Shown here one piece after another: positions 39,055-49,578 of a DNA stretch of 64,000 nucleotides. The position numbers were made by a program, and so were the translations under genes. Positions within the stretch are counted from its first letter, which is position 1, and every line of letters starts with the position of its first letter. The DNA comes from Amyloporia xantha (Eukaryota; Basidiomycota; Agaricomycetes; Polyporales; Adustoporiaceae), in the NCBI GenBank assembly GCA_036971615.1, contig JAYKKR010000003.1, forward strand, positions 186,001 to 250,000, read 5' to 3'. The notes beneath the pieces were generated by a model. That model was not told the origin of the DNA. It did not search any database and worked only from the letters and a program-made list of their open reading frames with translations.

Positions 39055-39531
39055 CAGCTGTAAGGTTCAGCAACTTGTCGCAATTCAGGCATAATGGTCA
39101 CATTGTCGAGATAGCAGCTACCCACAATTTGTGTGAAAGCGAGAGCGATGAAATGTTTGTGGAAGTAGCTCAGAGGCCCGTTTACTACCTGAGTGCCATG
39201 TAGTACATGTGTTTCCAGCATGTCTACCTACATGTATTTGCACGCCCTCTGGAAGAACATTCAGGCACCCGGCGCGCCTCGCCGGGGCTCAGCTATCTGG
39301 CTACCAATGAGAGGACAATGATGTCGGCTTTAAGGCGTAATTGCATTGTCGCGGTGCCGACGCAGGGCGCCACTTGTCGCGTAATGTGAAACGGTCCACA
39401 TCGGGCCTGGTCGCGGTTGCAGACGCAATGAGCGCGGGGTTTCACCGATTTGGACTCGCAATGTGTGCCCTGTTGAATTTTCTTATTCGTACAGCCATTA
39501 CCTCCCACCAAAAAACCATCCAACCGGCAAA
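39055..39531. promoter_or_regulatory. Shared intergenic region between TET and D-family gene (K1)
   Basis: 477 bp between divergent start codons, probably a bidirectional promoter. It holds three of the element's GTCGCG/CGCGAC hexamers between 39350 and 39415, close to the gene C side. Confidence 0.45.
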
Positions 39532-41176
39532 ATGAGTCTCAAAGGTGCCCACACCAGTTCTTTAAGTGCTGAGCTCGAGCTCTTCAAGAGTGCCGACCGT
39601 AATCAAAGAAAATTAATGGTCGACGCGGCGTTAATCAAGTTACAAACTGCACACCCCACGCTCGTCGACATGGAAAAAGGGGCCTTACGAAGGGTACGTC
39701 TTCTTCTCTGTTTATTGCGACAACGCTGATACCGGTGCAGCAACTCCTGGAATGGTTCCATAACAGCAACAGAGGTGATGGGCCGAGAAAAGCAACGAGA
39801 TGGGGGCGTAAAAGGTCAGGTCCAGAGCAATTTGCACTCAAGAACAGGGAGCTTGTCAAGGCCATGTCTTTGGAGATCACCAATGGGGACGCGATTGGAA
39901 ACAAGAATATCGGCGCGTGGCCGTCCGCGCAAGCTCAACTTTGGAAAGCACTCACTGAGGACGAGCAAACCGTGTATATTGTGAGGGCGAACGCGCTGAC
40001 AGCCGCGAAAAGGCCGCTCGTCCTGGCTTCGCAAAAGTTTGTAGTGCCTCTTTGCTGTATCACACCTGTCCCTCATATTTGTGTAGATCCATCCAAAGGA
40101 AATTGGTGCAGCAGCTGAAGGCCTTCACGACTCAGATATACAGCGACTATGGCGTGCGAATGGTCGTGTTCTCCACCGTTCAGGTTGGACCGGACGAAGT
40201 CCTCGTAGAAACGTGAGGTCACGTTTATCTGTAAACGCCTCATGCTGACATAGAATACAGACATGACTACAACAAGGACCTAGAAAATGCGCCAGCATTT
40301 ACGGACATGCCGGATTGGAAAGAGAACACATACAAAGAATTCGGCACGTACAGTCGCAACGTATTCTTGGATGGAGAGGTAGCGGACACGACAATGGGTA
40401 CAGCCACGAGAAAGGCACGGATCAGGCAGATCATGGACCTCGATGCGGAGGGTCTTCCGTTGATCCCTGATGAGCCTGCGGGTGACGATTGTGAGAAGCT
40501 CGACAATTTGAAAGCATTGCTTAGGGAGTTCTCGAACATGCATTTTAGTGAGCACATTTCCTTTGTCGCGACAGCCGTCTCTGATGACCGGACAGAGGCC
40601 GCGACTGGAAGTACAAAGGCGCGAGCCCCTTGGACGCATATCACGCAAAATCCTTTCCTATACTTTGATCAAGAGATGACTCCTGAAAGGATGGGCATTC
40701 GCGATCCTTCTCACATGACCGACGGGCCGCTAAGGAGCCTGCTAGCATACTGGCGCGAGCGACAACTCAGAAATGGGGGGGGTGTCCCCGTTTCGTTTTA
40801 AGGCCTACATGTTAAAACATGTCGACGACGGTAATGCGATCATGGTGCCCGCAGTATACGACCAAGCTGTCGTCGAGCGGCCGAAGAAGCAGACACAAAA
40901 GAACAAAAAGTCCAAGCCAATGGGGAGCAAGAAAGCCCGTGGCAAACGTCCTGCCCGTCGCATCCAAGACGAGGATCAGAGTGACGAGTTTGATATGGAT
41001 GTTGGCGCCGAGAGCGATCATTCCTCTGATGATGAGGAGGATGCATCACTCATTCGAATAAAGCCAGCCAGCTGGGCCAAAAACTCGCGCACACGTCGTC
41101 ATAACTTCCTTATATCAATAGGCACGGCGCAGGCATATTTTGAATCAGTCAAGTTACTCGATGAACTCATCACCAA
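39532..41176 (+). pseudogene. Gene C: D-family protein of K1, truncated by element N
   Basis: Starts MSLKGAHTSSLSAELE. Exon 1 ends KGALRR and splices to QLLEWFHNSNRG, the homeodomain-helix-like motif. NIGAWPSAQAQLWKALTEDEQTVYIVRANALTAAK follows (HMG-like W-x-x-L-x-x-[ED]-E-x-x-x-Y). A later exon has DDEKLDNLKALLREF-type sequence and APWTHITQNPFLYFD..TPERMGIRDPSHMT..LLAYWRERQL. A frame change at the run of eight G (40775-40782) separates this from PFRFKAYMLKH; it could be a real indel or an assembly error. A nuclear-type basic stretch (KKQTQKNKKSKPMGSKKARGK) and an acidic stretch follow. Similarity to gene D stops at 41176, where the inverted repeat of element N begins. Divergent from the TET gene. 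Confidence 0.65.
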
Positions 41177-41350
41177 CTTATGTATACCTGGTGCACCAAC
41201 TGACGGATAGGCCTACGGACGCTTATGCACCAGGCAGCGTTTCTGCCTGGCCTCTGGTGCATCAGTTTGTGGGCTATCTCCGGACCCTCCGGGGCCTCCT
41301 AGTGTTCGCCGTAGGGTCCCCTCGGCATCGTGGCTTATTACCATATGTAG
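41177..41350 (+). repeat. Left terminal inverted repeat of element N
   Basis: Pairs with 45328-45494. It contains an inner hairpin, GGTGCACC, and CAGGCAG..CTGCCTGG. Confidence 0.7.
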
Positions 41351-41519
41351 TAAGTATCTATTAGAAAGGCCTTAGGCCATTTAATTTACAGCGAAATTTC
41401 TATTTTGGTGCCACAGACTCATTTGGGCACCAAAAACTGTATTAAAATAGCAAAAAAAATCACATTTTCATTTTCAATTCAGTAGGTACAATGGTACAAG
41501 AATCTATATACTGTAGGTA

Positions 41520-42120
41520 CGTCCGGCGAGCGTGCGCGGGCGAAGGGTACCCGCCGGGCAGGAGCAGCGTAGACGGGCCGGCGCAGCGTGCAGGGGCAGG
41601 CGCAGTGTGGACGGGCGTGGCGCGTACACGGGTGGAGGGAACGTGCACGGGCGGGGCAGTGTGCAGGGGCAGGCGCAGCATACAGGGGCAGGCGCAGCAT
41701 ACAGGGGCAGGCGCAGCGTGGAAGGACAGGCGCAGCGTACAGGGGCAGCGCAGCGTGCAGGGGCAGGCGCAGCGTGCAGGGGCAGGCGCAGCGTGGACGG
41801 GGCAGCGAGTGCGTATCGAGCAAGTGCGGACAGGCACCGAGCGCGGATGGGGCAGCGAGCACGGATTGAGCGAGGGCGCAGCGAGCAGGGATGGGGCAGC
41901 GAGTGCGGATTGAGCGAGCGGGCAGCCGCGCTAGTGGGTGAGTGGACAGCGGGGCGAGCGAGCGGGGAGTGGGCGAGCGAGGGTGCTGACGAGTGAGGAG
42001 CGGGTGCGCAGGAATGCGCACCGTCAGGCAACGGTGCGCAGCGAACGGGCTGCGTTGGGGAGCGGGTGTGCACTGAATGTGCAGCATCGGGGATGGGAGG
42101 TGGGTGTGTAGCGAACGCAC
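41520..42120 (+). repeat. GC-rich microrepeat array, left
   Basis: Irregular 10-20 bp units built on GGGGCAGGCGCAGCGT. All six frames appear open over long distances because of the repeat, giving spurious ORFs of 140-213 codons. Reverse-complement counterpart at 43080-43680. Confidence 0.7.
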
Positions 42121-43079
42121 AGCGTGAGGTAGTACTAGGCAACAAGATGTCAGTACTGTAGAGCCTGCAAAACGAAAGAAAATGAACTCACTTTTAAATG
42201 CTGCTGGCAGGCAGCAGCGGGACGACGACGATGACGCCGTCGTTTGTCGTCGTCGTCGTCGAGCAGAGGCTGGGGTGACGCGTCACAATGGGCAGTCCGG
42301 GAAGTGCCGGCCTGCCCAATGTGGAAGGCGTCTTATTGGTCTTACACTCGTCTTAAAGCGGCTGAGGCACTCAATAGTGCTCGAATTTCCTCAAGAATTC
42401 ATATTAGAGTACTTCAGTAGTATTAGAATAGACTCACCAAATAAGAGGGAATTCGGATCAAGAGTGGATATACAGGAAGAGTCCCGAGTCGGCCGAGGCT
42501 TCACGCAGCCAATCAGGTGGCGCGCTCAGCCAGGCGCGACTGGATGCTCGAAACGATCGCTAGCTACTTACACGGCCTTTCGAACATCGTGGCCGCAAAC
42601 GCCTAGCTATCCATACAAAGTTTGAACAGAACTTATTCTTATATACTCTATATTAGAGGGTACTTTCATTCTACTAGTGCATAGGGTAGTGCTCATGCTA
42701 TTTACTAAAATATGGTGATTTTCGACCATTCTGGACCCTAAATAGGTATGTTTTGCTTATATATCTCTATAGAAGAGAAGGATCTTCTAGGAAGTCAACC
42801 AATATACTATTCAATATATTTTGAGTAAGCTATCTACCCAATATAATTGCACAGGACAGCTATACTGGCTGTTTAGCACGAGCAAGGCTTCAGCCACATA
42901 CCCAAATCGGGTAGTCCGGCTGTTCCCGTGGTGCGCGCCAACAGTGACGCGTCACCATGGGTCATCTCCTCGATGTCCCGCTGCTGCCCAAGAGCAGCGT
43001 AATATAGTAAGTTTTCTATATTTCTTTCGTAATCTTTGGTTGCTGACCGGCCATTTGCAACCGCAGCCCGACAGCGTAC
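42121..43079. other. Core of element N between the arrays
   Basis: About 960 bp, AT-richer than its flanks, with a GACGACGA/TCGTCGTC palindromic patch near 42220-42260. A 147-codon ORF (42182-42625) shows no family features and I do not call it. Confidence 0.4.
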
Positions 43080-43680
43080 GTTCCGACTCCCCTGCTCGAC
43101 GCCCCTGCCTGCTCGATGTCCGCCTCACGCCCACCCGCTGCACGCACACCTGCCCCGCTGCACGCTCCCTGACTCCGCTGCCCGCTGGCTGTCCCTTCCG
43201 CGTGCTCCCCATCGCCCATATACGCTGCCCCTGCCCGTCCGCTGCCCGTCCGCTGCACACCTGCTGCACACCCATCCGCTGCACGCCCACTCCACATCCA
43301 TCCGCTGCACGCCTGCTGCTCACCCATCCCTTGCTCGCTCGTCCGCTGCATGCCGGCCGCTCGCCCATCCACACTGTGCGGCCCCGTGCGTACACGCTGC
43401 CACCGCCGTACACGCTGTCCATGCCCGACACGCTGCCCCTGCCCCTGCTCATACGCGCTGCCCCAGCCTTACGCGCTGCCCCTGCCCCCGCTGTGCACAC
43501 TGCGCCCGTACGCGCTGCCCCCGCCCGTATGCGCTGCCCCCGCCGTACACGCTGCGCCCACCCGTGCACGCCACCCCGTTTCCTCCACCCGCCTGCCCCC
43601 ACCGTACACGCTGTCCTGCCCGCGCACACTGCGCCCACCCGTGCGCGCCACCCCGTTTCCTCTGCCCGCGCGCGTTCGCT
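43080..43680 (-). repeat. GC-rich microrepeat array, right
   Basis: Units on CGCTGCCCCTGCCCG, inverted relative to the left array. Overlapping ORFs of up to about 340 codons here are repeat artefacts. Confidence 0.7.
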
Positions 43681-43695
43681 GGACGTACTTACCGT

Positions 43696-45161
43696 TGTAA
43701 GGCTTGGTGCTCCTCCCGCTGTGCGATAAGCACACCTGGAAGGAACAGATCAAAGAGTCGAAGGGGAAGGGGAGTGAAGACGTTCGCAGCATCTGGCACG
43801 GAGGATGAGCAAGAGAGAAAAGAATTGATTGAGCTAGAGACTCGTAGGTATATGGGGGATGCTCTATGTGTGCTATCCCAGTCAAGTCGCAGTCGCAGTC
43901 CTAAGTACGCAGTAGATATCCCGGATCGCAGTAAAATGGGTCAAGCCGCTTGCTCGCCCTCTCATGGAAGTGAAACGCAGTGTAGCTCCGCTGAGCAAGA
44001 AAAACCCGGTCGCGTGAAAGTCAAAGTCCCAGTCGCAGCTCGTACCAGATGGTAGATGCCCCTCCCGCCTCGTCCCCCTTCCTCATATATATCTCGTCCC
44101 GCATGCGCTGCCACGTCACTCTCCCTCCCGCTTCCTCCCGCTCCCTCCCCTCCGGCTCTTCCCCTGACTTACTTTTCCTCCTTCCGCGCACTCTTCCCTC
44201 CCTCCGTCTCATTCGCCATGTCTGAGCCTGCCGAACCCACCGACCCCATCGGTTCCCTCCACGTCCGCCGCTACCTCCTCCTCGTAGACGTGCTTCGCGC
44301 TGAATGCGTTGTTCAGCCTTCATTCCGCCCTTCCGATCCGGCTGCTTGGCTTGCCTGGGCGCACGGAGTGCGCTGGCTGCTGGTTTGTCCGCCTTCTCTT
44401 TTACTTCTCTTTCCTTCCCCTCACGTCCCGTCCCGCAGCGCCTTGCCTATGAGGCTCGAGCCCAAGCCATAGCCGCAGGGAATATCACGCTCCCTCCGCT
44501 CACTGCCTTCGTCACCCTCCGCGAGCTCGTCCACTACATCGACTCGATCTTCCGCTCCTCCCTGAGCCATCGCGGTGCAGTCCCTTATCCTGGGATCGCC
44601 TGGAGCCCCGACGAGGTCCGCTCTAATGCGCAGCGGGACGAAGCTGGCACTCCGCCTCCCCTCCCGTTGTACACGGAAGAGGCCTTCTGGACCCCTCCCC
44701 GCGTCACCGAGCAACGTACCGATGAGGCTTTGGAACGGCTTGAACTTATCGCCCGCCAGTTCTCGGACACTTTGGACCGTATGCGTCCCTATCCGCGGGC
44801 TTTCGAAGACTTAGAGCACTCGATCCGTGTCGCCGCTCATGCTCTGGGAGGAAGGGGAGGACGTCGGGAGGGAGGTCCCTCGCGGGCCCGTACCCCTGCG
44901 GAGGAGGATTTCCGTTACCACCGGGAGACTATTTATTGTCCCCTGCGCCACCGCTCGTTCTCTGACGTTGGCGGGGAAGGGCCCGAAGCTCCCATCGACT
45001 TGTCGACCGTAGATTAGTGTTCCGTCCTGTAGTCGTTCCGTTCGAATGCCATGCTTGCTTCCGCCGAGCTCCCTTGTCCCGCGTGATCGCATCTTCTCCG
45101 TTCCGCTGTCTCGTCCTGCCCTACCGTCCGTTCATAGGGTAGCGCATACCCATTCCTTACA
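43696..45161. mobile_element. Segment S copy 2, free insertion with 4 bp target duplication
   Basis: 1,466 bp from TGTAAGG to CCTTACA, flanked by CCGT at 43692-43695 and 45162-45165. The rejoined flank (GGACGTACTTACCGTATATAG) matches the mirror position in the left half of N (reverse complement around 41497-41525), so the empty site is known. It carries the first part of the Plavaka transposase exon and intact gene X, but no transposase domain. Confidence 0.75.
44218..45017 (+). CDS. Gene X copy 2
   Basis: Same two-exon structure and 247 aa product as the copy at 34433, with conservative changes near the C-terminus (H to R, D to E). Open reading frame intact although it is separated from any transposase gene. 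Function unknown. Confidence 0.6.
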
Positions 45162-45327
45162 CCGTATATAGATTCGCATACCATTGTACCCGTAGCTACT
45201 GAAATGAGAAATAAAATCTGATTTTATTACTATTTTTGTGCATTTTCCGGTGCCTGTGGCACCCGACATAGATATTCCGACATTAAACAAATTATCTAGG
45301 GCCCCTAGACTATGTGCCTACCCAATA

Positions 45328-45494
45328 TAGTAATAAGCCGCGAAGCCGAGGGGACCCTACGGCAAACGCTAGGGGGCCCGGGAGGGTCCGGAGATACCCC
45401 AGGAAATGATGCACCAGTGGCCAGGCAGAAATGCTGCCTGGTGCATAACGGTGCGTAGGCCCATCCATCAAATGGTGCACCATTAGTACATAAG
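45328..45494 (-). repeat. Right terminal inverted repeat of element N
   Basis: Pairs with 41177-41350. The outermost bases also encode the last residues (LLMY, stop) of the minus-strand fragment that follows. Confidence 0.7.
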
Positions 45495-45960
45495 CAGCTG
45501 CCATTCGTCGCCTGAGTTGTTCACCGCCTTCGCTGTCGAGGATGGCTTCACTGGGGGCTGCACTTTGGAGCGCAAAGCGCGCTTTGGCGGACCTATACGC
45601 AGCGGCGTCAATGGGCTTTCCGCGGAGGGTGGCGCTGCGGCAGTGGGTTGACGCAAACGGGATTGGCTGGAGGCGTCAGCTTGACGAGAGGGCTTGACGG
45701 ATTTGGCGGGAGCGGCTTCCCTGTCGCGCTCCACAGACGACTTGCGCTTCGTCCCTGCGCGTTTGGATGTAGACGGTTCAGGCGTCGGGACCCGTCACGT
45801 CGTTTTACCTGCAGCGGCAGCAGGAGCCACTTGTGCTGGAAATACAAAGGTCAGTCAGTGTGCTCGACAAGTCGGAACGCAGTACTCACCTGTCACAGCC
45901 CACCACTGCTTCTCACCCAGTCCAACCTGTGCAGGTGTCACGAGTTGACATCGAGCATTT
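45495..45960 (-). pseudogene. Fragment resembling gene E (K1 copy)
   Basis: Minus-strand reading: an acceptor near 45940, then VGLGEKQWWAVTG, a GTGAGT donor and CCAG acceptor, AQVAPAAAAG, then a 52 base intron (GTAAAA...GCGCAG) to TKRKSSVERDREAAPAKSVKPSRQ and a low-complexity Lys/Pro/Ala tail. Gene E of K2 has the same layout: EDLGGNLWWKG, an intron, then a Lys/Ala/Thr-rich tail. Homology is inferred from the WW motif, intron position, strand and gene order, not from strong identity. It is cut by element N at its 3' end. Confidence 0.4.
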
Positions 45961-46096
45961 CTTCCTTTCTATATACGGACGATTTTCCCCTTTTACTCAT
46001 CGTTATTTTCCCCTCTTATTCGAACGGCCATTCTACTATACATGAACACAGAGAGCTCCTTGTTCATGGACTTAAATGTGTCGACCATTACAGGTC

Positions 46097-46103
46097 ACAT
46101 GTC
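46097..46103. repeat. Target site duplication of K2, left
   Basis: ACATGTC, repeated at 63972-63978 just outside the right inverted repeat. The preceding base differs (C versus G), so 7 bp, or 8 bp with one mismatch. Confidence 0.6.
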
Positions 46104-46114
46104 GAGCCCATTCA

Positions 46115-46740
46115 GTCATTATAGCCTACTCTATAGGGAGAGATATGGGTGAAATTTTTATTACTTAGTAAGGAGAGCGGACGTCGGCCGACGCCATCGC
46201 TATAGCCTGCAGTGCAGGGTCGGCCGAGAGGGTATAATATAGCCTGTAGATATGGCGCGGCCGAGTGCGCCATATTTCCCTGGTATATTCTCGCCTTCAA
46301 GTAGCGTCGGCCGAGAGGGTATAATATAGCCTGTAGATACGGCGCGGCCGAGTGCGCCATATTTCCGTAGTATATTCTCGCCTTCAAGTAGCGTCGGCCG
46401 AGAGGGTATAATATAGCCTGTAGATACGGCGCGGCCGAGTGCGCCATATTTCCATAGTATATTCTCGCCTTCAAGTAGTGTCGGCCGAGGGCTATAATAT
46501 AGCCTTTAGATACGGCGCGGCCGACTGCGCCATATTTCCATAGTATATTCTCGCCTTCAAGTAGTGTCGGCCGAGGGCTATAATATAGCCTGTAGATACG
46601 GCGCGGCCGACTGCGCCATATTTCCATAGTATATTCTCGCCTTCAAGTAGTGTCGGCCGAGGGCTATAATATAGCCTTTAGATACGGCGCGGCCGACTGC
46701 ACCATATTTCTGTGGTATATTCTCGCCTTGAAGTAGTATA
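46115..46740 (+). repeat. Left terminal inverted repeat with six subterminal units
   Basis: Unique outer about 95 bp, then units at about 46210, 46306, 46393, 46479, 46565 and 46652. Each contains TCGGCCGAG, TATAATATAGCC, GGCGCGGCCGA.TGCGCC and TATATTCTCGCCTT. Each unit includes CGCCAT or ATGGCG. Spurious ORFs run through the array. Confidence 0.85.
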
Positions 46741-48547
46741 TTCCACCCTATTGTTTCCTTTTCTACGCTTTAATTAGATGCATTTCAATAAATCTCATGC
46801 TGTATGTATAATAATAATAATGCCTCGCCATCCATTAGGCTTTGCAATCTGTCATTCATCACGCTGTTTCGTGTGTGGTCAGGTCAGTGGTGTGACTACA
46901 ATTCAAAGCGCAAGGACTGATTGGCCATTTCCGATGGCTCCATACACCCCACCCAAGACACGCGCAGAGACAGGGCCATCTTACATGTGTCCTTCAAAGC
47001 ATCCAGCTGTGTGGACCCTTTGTGGGACACAGATCCAATGGCCATCTCCAGCGGCAGCATCGCGCTATATTCTACCGCTATACATATTTCATGTACGCTA
47101 AGGTCATTTGAACTGGATCTACCCACCTACCAGCATCTAATACATATTCTCGCCCAACCCAAGACACGCGCAGAGACTGGGCCATCTGATATGTGTCCTT
47201 CAAAGGATCCAGCTGTCTGGACCCTCTGTGGGACACAGATCCAATGGCCATCTCCAGCGGCAGCATGCGCTATGGAACCATGGCGCCACCATGTCCAGAC
47301 GCGCTATGCAACCATGCGCCACGTACCTTTCCTGCCACATTGTGAGGCGGATGGCACGCAGGCGTTATGATGTGCTGGCGCTGTTGGACTGGGCCATTTC
47401 ATCCTTGCTACCCTGGGTCACCCAGAGGAATCGAATCGCCGTCCACGTTTTGAGAGTACCCCTGATGCTGATGGACAAATCAGCTGCATCCGGGAGTACT
47501 CATGGCGCGGAAGGCAACTCGATTCCACTGGTGAACGTAGAGAGCAAGGAGTTAATGGGTTTATCCAACAGCGCCTTGCATGAATGAGTCAGACTCCAGA
47601 CAGGAAGACTTGACTTATGTTCCTCCGAGCCGCATACCTGTGGCTCAGAAGGACATAAGTCAAATGGGCCTTGTCCGGCGACGGGCGCCATCTGATGGCG
47701 AAGTGCATGCGCGCTCATGCTCGCTGTTGGGAGATGGCGCTATGGCTCGCCTGACAGGGCGCCTTCATCTATGGTCTTCAGAGCCGCATACCTGTGGCTC
47801 TGAGGGCCACAGACTGAAGTTGCGCTGTCCGGCGGCGACGGGTGCCATCTGATGGCGCCGTGCATGGCGCGCTCATGCTCACTGTTGGGAGATGGCGCTA
47901 TGGCTCGCCAGACAGGGCACCTCCATCTATGCTCTTCAGAGCCGCATACCTGTGGCTCCGAAGGTCATAGATGAAGCCGCCTCGTTCAGCGGCAATATGC
48001 GCCATCCGATGGCGCCGTGCATGGCGCGCGCAGGCGAGGCACATGGTGCGCAGCCGGCGTGATGTGCTGGTGTTCTCGACCTGCATGATTCTTCAATGCT
48101 ACCCTGGATCAAAGCATCTGAATCGAATCGCCATCCAACCATTGTTGGATGGCCATCCGATTCAGCTGCTTGAATACCAAGGCCATTGAAGAATTGGCTG
48201 GCGCAAAAGGACGTCATGCATTTATGCACTCACCGCGCAGACGAAACGGATACATACGCCACCTGAAAACACCTACCTTTGACATGGCGCGATGTCCAAA
48301 GAGCATGATTTGCTGGCGTCCTCGAGCTGGGCCATTCATCAATGCTACCCCGAAGTTAAGCTGTCTGAATCGCATCGCCATCCACATGATTGGATGGTAA
48401 TGTGATTCAGCCGCTTAAATACAAGGTCCATTGAACAAATGGGAGACGCTGGGGACGTCATGCACTCGTGCTCATAAAGGCAGCGACAAGAAATACATAC
48501 AGACGACGGCGAGATCCACCTACGACATGGCGCGCAGAGGCCCGGTC
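46741..48547. repeat. Non-coding leader of K2 with direct duplications and a hairpin series
   Basis: Direct duplication 46952-47068 / 47158-47273. Second duplication 47685-47808 / 47842-47970. Hairpins with 20-22 bp arms at 47612-47661, 47764-47818 and 47924-47973, all with loop GCATACCTGT, and further ones at 48112-48171 and about 48352-48413. Dense in ATGGCG/CGCCAT. No credible ORF. Confidence 0.6.
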
Positions 48548-49300
48548 TCACTCCTCATCTGGCAACAGCACCTCTTTGAAGGCGTCCAACATCCTTGTGA
48601 GGTCGCCGGCATCGCGATGGCGGCTCTCGGCGGCGGGTGACCAGGCGTTCGACGTCATCCAATCGATGGCTGACCGCTCTCATATTGCGGTAGTTGACTT
48701 GATAGGTGTCGCCGCGACGCTAGGCGGCAATCGATGCAATTTATGTGAATGAATGTGTTGAAAAGGTGGGAGCGGGGTGGCGACTTACTCTGTCATGCAG
48801 TGGATACTTCCACCATGCTGGAAGGTGACTGGGAGGGTCGTCTGGCCAAGTCCACCACGCGGGCTCGGTTTCTGTGCGCAGCTTCTGTAGCTGCAAGGAT
48901 GGCGGCGAGGCGAGCGGCGTGAACGGCTGTATCTCGAGGACGTGGATCCGTGGGACGGCCCCAAAGACGGTGGCGTCGCTGATCTTGCGGACGACGTCGG
49001 GGAGCTCGACGTCGGTGATGCCGACGAGGGCGAGGCGGCCAAGGCAGTCGCGAAGGGCTTCCTGCTGAGCGTCAGAGCAGACACGTTGGGGAAGGCGAAG
49101 CTTACCATTTCCATGCGGAGGCCAATCTCCCACCGCGCCAAGGTGATGTCGAAGCCAGCCACCTTGTCTCTACCGGCGGCGACAGACATGATGGTCGCTA
49201 GCGCCTGCTCGCAGCGCCAGGCATAGTATGAGATCAGTCGGCGGTTGATAGCGATGAGGCTGGAGAGGGACTGTTCGCGATTCTCCAAGGGGAGAGCCAT
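48548..49300 (-). CDS. Gene G: small K2 protein of unknown function, about 199 aa
   Basis: Exons 49300-49106, 49064-48789 and 48676-48548, with donors GTAAGC and GTAAGT; all phases are 0 and join to a single frame ending at TGA 48548. The N-terminus is MALPLENREQSLSSLIAINRRLISYYAWRCEQAL. The middle is GRLALVGITDVELPDVVRKISDATVF...LEIQPFTPL and the C-terminus is LTRMLDAFKEVLLPDEE. Mixed helical and Leu-rich, no motif recognised. The first intron is short (41 bases; a 44 base option exists). Divergent from the KDZ transposase, whose ATG lies 278 bp away, so likely co-regulated and an accessory of the element. Confidence 0.55.
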
Positions 49301-49578
49301 TGCGCCGTGGGGTGAAGAATGGGTTGGTAGACCAAGGCGAAATGCAAGGCGAATTTGAGGAGTTGATGGTGGATCGGGTGATCGCCTCGAGGGAAGGTCA
49401 TGGCGAAGATCCGTCGGAGATAAGCATCGGCCAAGTATCTGAAGGTGATCGCGTGGATATGATCCGTTGTTGATAAGGGATCAGGAGGCAGGGGCGTGAG
49501 AGATCGCCATTCAGTATGAAAAGGAAGCTGTCATGGATCACAATAAGCCAATTGTCATCTGTCCGCAGTGATACGGCC
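49301..49578. promoter_or_regulatory. Shared intergenic region between G and KDZ
   Basis: 278 bp between divergent ATGs. Contains CATGGCG and TCGCCAT, two copies of the K2 hexamer. Confidence 0.4.

Larger units (their letters stand above)
41177..45494. mobile_element. Element N: 4.3 kb non-autonomous inverted-repeat element
   Basis: Imperfect terminal inverted repeats of about 170 bp: 41177-41350 against 45328-45494, both starting CTTATGTA and sharing TGGTGCACCA, GGGCCTACG-type and CCGGACCCTCC blocks. Inside are two GC-rich microrepeat arrays in inverted orientation and segment S copy 2. No transposase. No target duplication found: the flanks belong to gene C on the left and an E-like fragment on the right, so insertion was accompanied or followed by deletion of K1 sequence. 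Confidence 0.7.
37126..46103. mobile_element. K1: remnant of a KDZ-TET element
   Basis: Remaining order: KDZ transposase 3' end (+), TET/JBP gene (-), D-family gene (+), then, beyond the 4.3 kb N insertion, a piece that looks like the E gene (-). Same order and orientation as K2. The left side is cut at the Plavaka end (37125) and the right side continues beyond the K2 insertion. It is dense in GTCGCG/CGCGAC: I count about 21 in 37126-41176, where about 2 are expected by chance. Confidence 0.7.

Noticed and set aside
41479..43885. Several ORFs of 140-340 codons in element N
   Set aside because: They lie in GC-rich microrepeats with few stop codons in any frame, on both strands, and show only Pro/Ala/Arg/Cys repeats.
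46112..46627. Minus-strand ORF of 171 codons at the left end of K2, and its mirror at 63370-63972
   Set aside because: It runs through the subterminal repeat array; the unit length is close to a multiple of three, so the frame stays open by repetition.
46210..46740. CRISPR-like regular repeats
   Set aside because: Units are contiguous without spacers and occur inverted at the other end of a eukaryotic transposon.
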